Source: Nocardia niigatensis NBRC 100131 (GTDB lineage: Bacteria > Actinomycetota > Actinomycetes > Mycobacteriales > Mycobacteriaceae). Taken from it: a stretch of DNA of 64,000 bases. Within the stretch, counting starts at the first letter, position 1. Each line of letters opens with the position of its first letter. The notes beneath the pieces were generated by a model that did not search any database, was not told the origin of the DNA, and was given only the letters and a program-made list of their open reading frames with translations. The translations under genes and the position numbers were made by a program. The stretch is from contig NZ_BAGC01000071.1 in the NCBI RefSeq assembly GCF_000308655.1, positions 124,001 through 188,000 of the forward strand. The letters are read 5' to 3'. This document shows positions 60,658 to 64,000 of this stretch, in pieces.

Positions 60658-62223
60658 TTACGCCGAATACGCGTTGCGCAGTTCGACCTTCACGACCTTG
60701 CCGCTGGCATTGCGGGGCAGCGCGGGCACCACCACCAGGTGCTTGGGGTGCTTGTAGCGGGCCAGGGATTCGTTCAGGAACGGCTCCAGCTCCTCGAGGG
60801 TCAGGTCGTCGACACCCTCCATGAGCGCGACGACCGCGACCGGCACCTCGCCCCACTTCTCGTGGGCGCGGCCGACGACGGCGGCCTCGTGGATCTTGGG
60901 GTGCGCGAAGAGCACGTTCTCGATCTCGGCGCAGTAGATGTTCTCGCCGCCCGAGATGATCATGTCCTTCTTGCGGTCGACCACGTAGATGAAGCCCTCC
61001 TCGTCCTGGCGGACCAGGTCGCCGGAGTGGAACCAGCCGCCGTGGAAGGCCTCCGCGGTGGCCTCGGGCTTGTTCCAGTAGCCCTGCATGAGAGTCGGTC
61101 CCCGATAGACGATCTCGCCGACCTCGCCGGGGGCGACGTCGTTCATCTCGTCGTCGACCACGCGGGCCTGGATGGTGGGGATGGGCAGTCCGACCGAGCC
61201 GATCTTGCGCAGCGCGTCCTTGCCCTCGAGCACGCAGGTGATGGGCGACATCTCGGTCTGCCCGAAGACCGCCACATTGATCGCCTCGGGGAAGCAGTCG
61301 GCCATGGCGCGCAGCACCGAATCCGAGGCCGGGGCCGCGCCCCAGCTCAGCACCCGCAACGCCAGCTTGCGCTGCTTGACCGTGGGCTCCTCGCAGATGA
61401 GCTGCCACTGCGCCGGAACGCAGAAGGCGGAGGTGGCCTGCTCGGCCTCGACGGCGTCCAGGAACTCGGTGGCGTCGAACGCGCCCAGCGGGTGCAGCAC
61501 GGTCTTGCAGCCGAGCATGAAAAACGGTGTGAGACTACCCAGTCCGGCGATGTGGAACAGCGGCGAGGTGCAGAAGCCGATGGTGTCGTCGGTGACCTCG
61601 GTGGCCCGGATGCAGGTGAGGCCCTGGGCGTTCATGTTCGCGAAGGTGAGCACCGCGCCCTTGGGGGTGCCGGTGGTGCCCGACGTGTACATGATCAGGC
61701 AGGGGGAGTCCTCCGGAATGTCCAGCGGCGCATGCGGTTCCCCCGCCTCGGCCAGGAAGTCCTCGAATCCGATGACGCCGTCGCCGGTCTGCCCGTTGAT
61801 GACGACCACGGTCTCGAGCTGCGGCGCCTGCCCGGCCACGCCCACCGCCAGCGGCTGCAGCACCGAATCGGTGACGATGGCCTTGGCGCCGGAGTCGGCC
61901 ACGATGTAGGCGACCTCGGGCGGGGTGAGCCGGAAGTTCACCGGCACCGCGATGGCGCCCAGGGCATTGATGCCGATGACCGCCTCGATGTACTCGGTGT
62001 AGTTCAGCGCCAGGATGAGCACACGATCGCCGAACCCGACCCCTCGGCGGGACAGCGCGTCGGCGAATTGCTCCGACCGCTCATGCAACTGCTTCCAGGT
62101 GGTGTCCACGCCCTTGAACCTGAAGGCGACGTGGGCGGGCCGCATGGCCGCGTGGGTCGCGACCTGGTTCACCCAGTGGTTGCGACGCGACCGGATCGGC
62201 TCGTCTAGCGGCTGGAAGGTCAT
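60658..62223 (-). CDS. Long-chain fatty-acid-CoA ligase (FadD5-like)
   Basis: 521 residues. AMP-binding motif MYTSGTTGTPKGAVL near residue 178, WGAAPASDSVL, FGQTEMSPITCVL, SGDLVRQDEEGF, VDRKKDMIISGGENIYC and catalytic-lysine end PRNASGKVVKVELR. The FGQTEMSP and DRKKDMIISGGENIYC segments closely match M. tuberculosis FadD5. It activates a fatty or aliphatic acid to acyl-CoA. ATG 62223 has AAAGGACTCCGC. Its own promoter is divergent from the flavoprotein gene. Confidence 0.9.
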   Translation of the reverse strand: MTFQPLDEPIRSRRNHWVNQVATHAAMRPAHVAFRFKGVDTTWKQLHERSEQFADALSRRGVGFGDRVLILALNYTEYIEAVIGINALGAIAVPVNFRLTPPEVAYIVADSGAKAIVTDSVLQPLAVGVAGQAPQLETVVVINGQTGDGVIGFEDFLAEAGEPHAPLDIPEDSPCLIMYTSGTTGTPKGAVLTFANMNAQGLTCIRATEVTDDTIGFCTSPLFHIAGLGSLTPFFMLGCKTVLHPLGAFDATEFLDAVEAEQATSAFCVPAQWQLICEEPTVKQRKLALRVLSWGAAPASDSVLRAMADCFPEAINVAVFGQTEMSPITCVLEGKDALRKIGSVGLPIPTIQARVVDDEMNDVAPGEVGEIVYRGPTLMQGYWNKPEATAEAFHGGWFHSGDLVRQDEEGFIYVVDRKKDMIISGGENIYCAEIENVLFAHPKIHEAAVVGRAHEKWGEVPVAVVALMEGVDDLTLEELEPFLNESLARYKHPKHLVVVPALPRNASGKVVKVELRNAYSA

Positions 62224-62303
62224 GCGGAGTCCTTTCACGCTGATCGACCGTGAGAATACCGCTTAACTTTCTGACGTGACAAGGGTTACAGAGAAGGTTT
62301 CAC

Positions 62304-62316
62304 TGAGAAGTTCTCA
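62304..62316. promoter_or_regulatory. Candidate operator between acyl-CoA ligase and flavoprotein genes
   Basis: TGAGAA-G-TTCTCA is a perfect 13-bp inverted repeat with one central base, 81 bp upstream of the ligase start. The surrounding 280-bp gap holds no gene and is otherwise unremarkable. Confidence 0.4.
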
Positions 62317-62506
62317 CGGCTTCATTCAGCAGTTCAGAGCACGTATAAGGAGGACGTAGACACCCGTATCAACGAGCGACTGACACCCGGACCACCGGCC
62401 ACAGCCCTGGTCGGGTGCAAACTCTGACTCACATCAGGGTTGTCGCCCCATATGCAACTATGCGAGTATCGGGGCAGTTGCGAGAGGCAGGGAGAGGACA
62501 GCGCCC

Positions 62507-63481
62507 ATGGCACTGAAGACCAGATTCACCGAGACCTTCGGGGTCGAGCACCCCATCGTGCAGGGCGGCATGATGTGGGTCGGCCGAGCCGAGCTGGCCG
62601 CCGCCGTCTCCGAGGCGGGCGGGCTCGGCATCATCACCGCGCTCACCCAGCCCACCCCCGACGATCTGCGCCGCGAGATCGACCGCGCGCGCGAGCTCAC
62701 CGACAAGCCCTTCGGCGTGAACGTCACCATCCTGCCGTCGATCAACCCGCCGCCGTATCAGGAGTACGCGCAGGCGATCATCGACTCCGGCGTGAAGATC
62801 GTGGAGACCGCCGGGTCCAACCCGGAGCCCTTCCTGCCGTACTACAAGGAAGCCGGGATCAAGGTGCTGCACAAGTGCACCAGCGTCCGGCACGCGCTCA
62901 AGGCCCAGAAGATCGGCGTGGACGGCGTGTCCATCGACGGCTTCGAATGCGCGGGCCACCCGGGCGAGGACGACGTGCCCGGCCTGATCCTGATTCCGGC
63001 CGCCACCAAGGCCCTCGACATCCCGGTCATCGCCTCCGGCGGTATCGCCGACGCCCGCGGCCTGGTCGCGGCGCTGGCGCTGGGCGCGGACGGCGTGAAC
63101 ATGGGCACCCGCTTCATGTGCACCCGGGAGTCGGCGATCCACCAGACGGTCAAGGAGCAGATCGTCGCCAACTCCGAGCGCGCGACGCAGCTCATCTTCC
63201 GCACCATGCACAACACCGCGCGGGTGGCGGACAACGAGATCAGCCGCAAGGTCGTCGAGATCGAGAAGGCGGGCGGCAAGTTCGAGGACGTCAAGGATCT
63301 GGTCGCGGGCGCCCGCGGTCGCCGGGTGTTCGAGGACGGCGACCTGGACGCCGGCATCTGGTCGGCGGGTCAGGTGCAGGGCCTCATCGACGACATCCCG
63401 ACCTGCGGTGAGCTGGTGGCCCGGATGGTCACCGAGGCCGAGGCGCTGATCCAGCAGCGGCTCGCGGGCATGATCGGGTAG
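62507..63481 (+). CDS. Nitronate-monooxygenase-like flavin oxidoreductase
   Basis: 324 residues, FMN-binding TIM barrel of the NPD/nitronate monooxygenase family: VQGGMMWVGRAELAAAVSEA near the start, DGFECAGHPGE with the conserved histidine, IASGGIADARG and GADGVNMGTRF for FMN phosphate. It oxidises nitroalkane-type compounds or acts as an NAD(P)H-dependent FMN reductase; not distinguishable here. ATG 62507 with GAGAGGA. Confidence 0.87.
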   Translation: MALKTRFTETFGVEHPIVQGGMMWVGRAELAAAVSEAGGLGIITALTQPTPDDLRREIDRARELTDKPFGVNVTILPSINPPPYQEYAQAIIDSGVKIVETAGSNPEPFLPYYKEAGIKVLHKCTSVRHALKAQKIGVDGVSIDGFECAGHPGEDDVPGLILIPAATKALDIPVIASGGIADARGLVAALALGADGVNMGTRFMCTRESAIHQTVKEQIVANSERATQLIFRTMHNTARVADNEISRKVVEIEKAGGKFEDVKDLVAGARGRRVFEDGDLDAGIWSAGQVQGLIDDIPTCGELVARMVTEAEALIQQRLAGMIG

Positions 63482-63505
63482 TACCGGCGAAAGCCGGTAC
63501 TACCC
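63476..63505 (+). terminator. Hairpin terminator overlapping the flavoprotein stop codon
   Basis: Perfect 13-bp stem with a GAAA tetraloop (63476-63488, loop 63489-63492, 63493-63505). The TAG stop codon lies in the left arm. A second hairpin (10-bp stem, 63521-63530 with 63539-63548) follows 15 bp later. Confidence 0.78.
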
Positions 63506-63520
63506 AGACAATTACGACAG

Positions 63521-63548
63521 GAGCCCTTGGTTTTCATGCCAAGGGCTC
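63521..63548. terminator. Second hairpin downstream of the flavoprotein gene
   Basis: GAGCCCTTGG paired with CCAAGGGCTC around an 8-base loop TTTTCATG. It may act as a back-up terminator or in the other direction. Confidence 0.5.
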
Positions 63549-63625
63549 TAGTCATTCCGGCTATCACCGACCGTTGGATGCGTCATGCTTTTCAGTACAC
63601 GACGGATGCGGCGGAGGTGCCTGAA

Positions 63626-63793
63626 ATGGCAATCACTCGAATCTATCTCGACGATGACGCGCTGCGCCGGGCCATGGCCATCTCGGGCGTGCACACCGAG
63701 CAGGACGCCGTGAACCTAGCATTGCGGTTCTTCAGTGCGCACGCCGCCGCCGAGGATTTCGATCATCCCTTCCCGACGCGCACCGCCTCGTAA
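63626..63793 (+). CDS. VapB-like ribbon-helix-helix antitoxin
   Basis: 55 residues: MAITRIYLDDDALRRAMAI with the beta-strand/helix pattern of VapB (DUF2191) antitoxins and DAVNLALRFF as the second helix. The start ATG 63626 has GGAGG 8 bases upstream. No VapC toxin gene is readable in the 207 bases that follow in this window, so it is an orphan here or its partner is beyond the end. Confidence 0.65.
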   Translation: MAITRIYLDDDALRRAMAISGVHTEQDAVNLALRFFSAHAAAEDFDHPFPTRTAS

Positions 63794-64000
63794 CCACGGG
63801 ACGCGATGAGCACCCGTTCCACAGGCCGGGCGGGTGGGCATGCGCGTTGCGGTCGGCGAACTCCGACCTGCACATCGCCAGGTGACGGATACCCCTGCGC
63901 GAAAGCTCTTCTGGCAGCGGCGAATTCTTGGCAGAATCGCCGGTGGTACCTCGACGGCCCGACGGCGCGCGGACACGGGAGGGCATTCCTGTGCGGCACA
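63794..64000. other. Terminal stretch without a supported gene
   Basis: A plus-strand frame from ATG 63804 runs off the window end, but its composition (many Cys, Thr, Arg and Gly, no hydrophobic core) gives no support as a protein. No PIN-domain start is seen. Confidence 0.35.

Noticed and set aside
63804..64000. Open frame running off the right end
   Set aside because: No ribosome-binding site or recognisable sequence; composition is not protein-like.

Overview
The window is high-GC actinobacterial DNA, most likely from a Nocardia or a close relative among the mycolic-acid bacteria. The reasons are the block rpsF-ssb-rpsR-rplI-dnaB arranged as in Mycobacterium, a dnaB intein at the Walker A lysine like the one in M. 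tuberculosis dnaB, a 3-ketosteroid dehydrogenase, a FadD5-like ligase, and the remnant of an antigen-85-type mycolyltransferase. No rRNA, tRNA or CRISPR array was seen.

Layout. (1) 0-1.8 kb: a GT87-type membrane glycosyltransferase resembling mycobacterial Rv0051, which in M. tuberculosis lies just upstream of rpsF. (2) 1.8-15.5 kb: a tellurite-resistance-like (Ter) stress locus. It has a two-domain TerD protein, a classical TerD and a TerC-like DUF475 membrane protein. A leftward four-gene set encodes a helical protein, an HpcH/HpaI-type aldolase, a phosphoribosyltransferase-TRSP-StiP fusion and a HAD phosphatase, which is the predicted nucleoside-like-metabolite module of Ter systems. Inside this locus sits a PTS-dependent dihydroxyacetone kinase operon (dhaK-dhaL-dhaM) followed by a PEP-mutase/isocitrate-lyase-like gene. 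(3) 15.5-19.3 kb: a DUF389 protein, an EamA exporter divergent from a CGNR zinc-finger regulator with two matching operators, and a second GT87 enzyme. (4) 19.4-24.6 kb: the ribosomal/replication block ending in dnaB with a class 3 intein.

(5) 24.6-44 kb: a ketone-catabolism island bounded and interrupted by decayed genes. A leftward seven-gene operon (39.5 to 30.3 kb) encodes a five-gene ATP-dependent ketone carboxylase of the acetophenone-carboxylase type, plus both subunits of a 3-oxoacid CoA-transferase. Next to it are a divergent AcoR/MimR-type activator, a secondary-alcohol dehydrogenase, and an acyl-CoA synthetase-thiolase pair. A 17-bp inverted repeat (TGTCCCA-N3-TGGGACA) recurs in front of these units, which suggests one regulon. 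The inferred route is secondary alcohol to ketone to 3-oxoacid to 3-oxoacyl-CoA to acyl-CoA plus acetyl-CoA. Remnants of an IS110 transposase, an ISNCY-like transposase, a second copy of the activator tail, a FAD-linked oxidase and an Ag85-like esterase lie within or at the edges of the island.

(6) 44.2-64 kb: ordinary accessory metabolism. It holds an amidohydrolase with a divergent MerR regulator, a CocE-type lipoprotein hydrolase, a large duplicated protein of unknown role, two methyltransferases, kstD, a PYROXD2-like oxidoreductase, an HxlR/NmrA divergent pair, a LysR regulator, an SGNH hydrolase, an 818-aa flippase-like membrane protein with a pseudokinase-like middle, a FadD5-like ligase, a nitronate-monooxygenase-like flavoprotein and an orphan VapB-like antitoxin.
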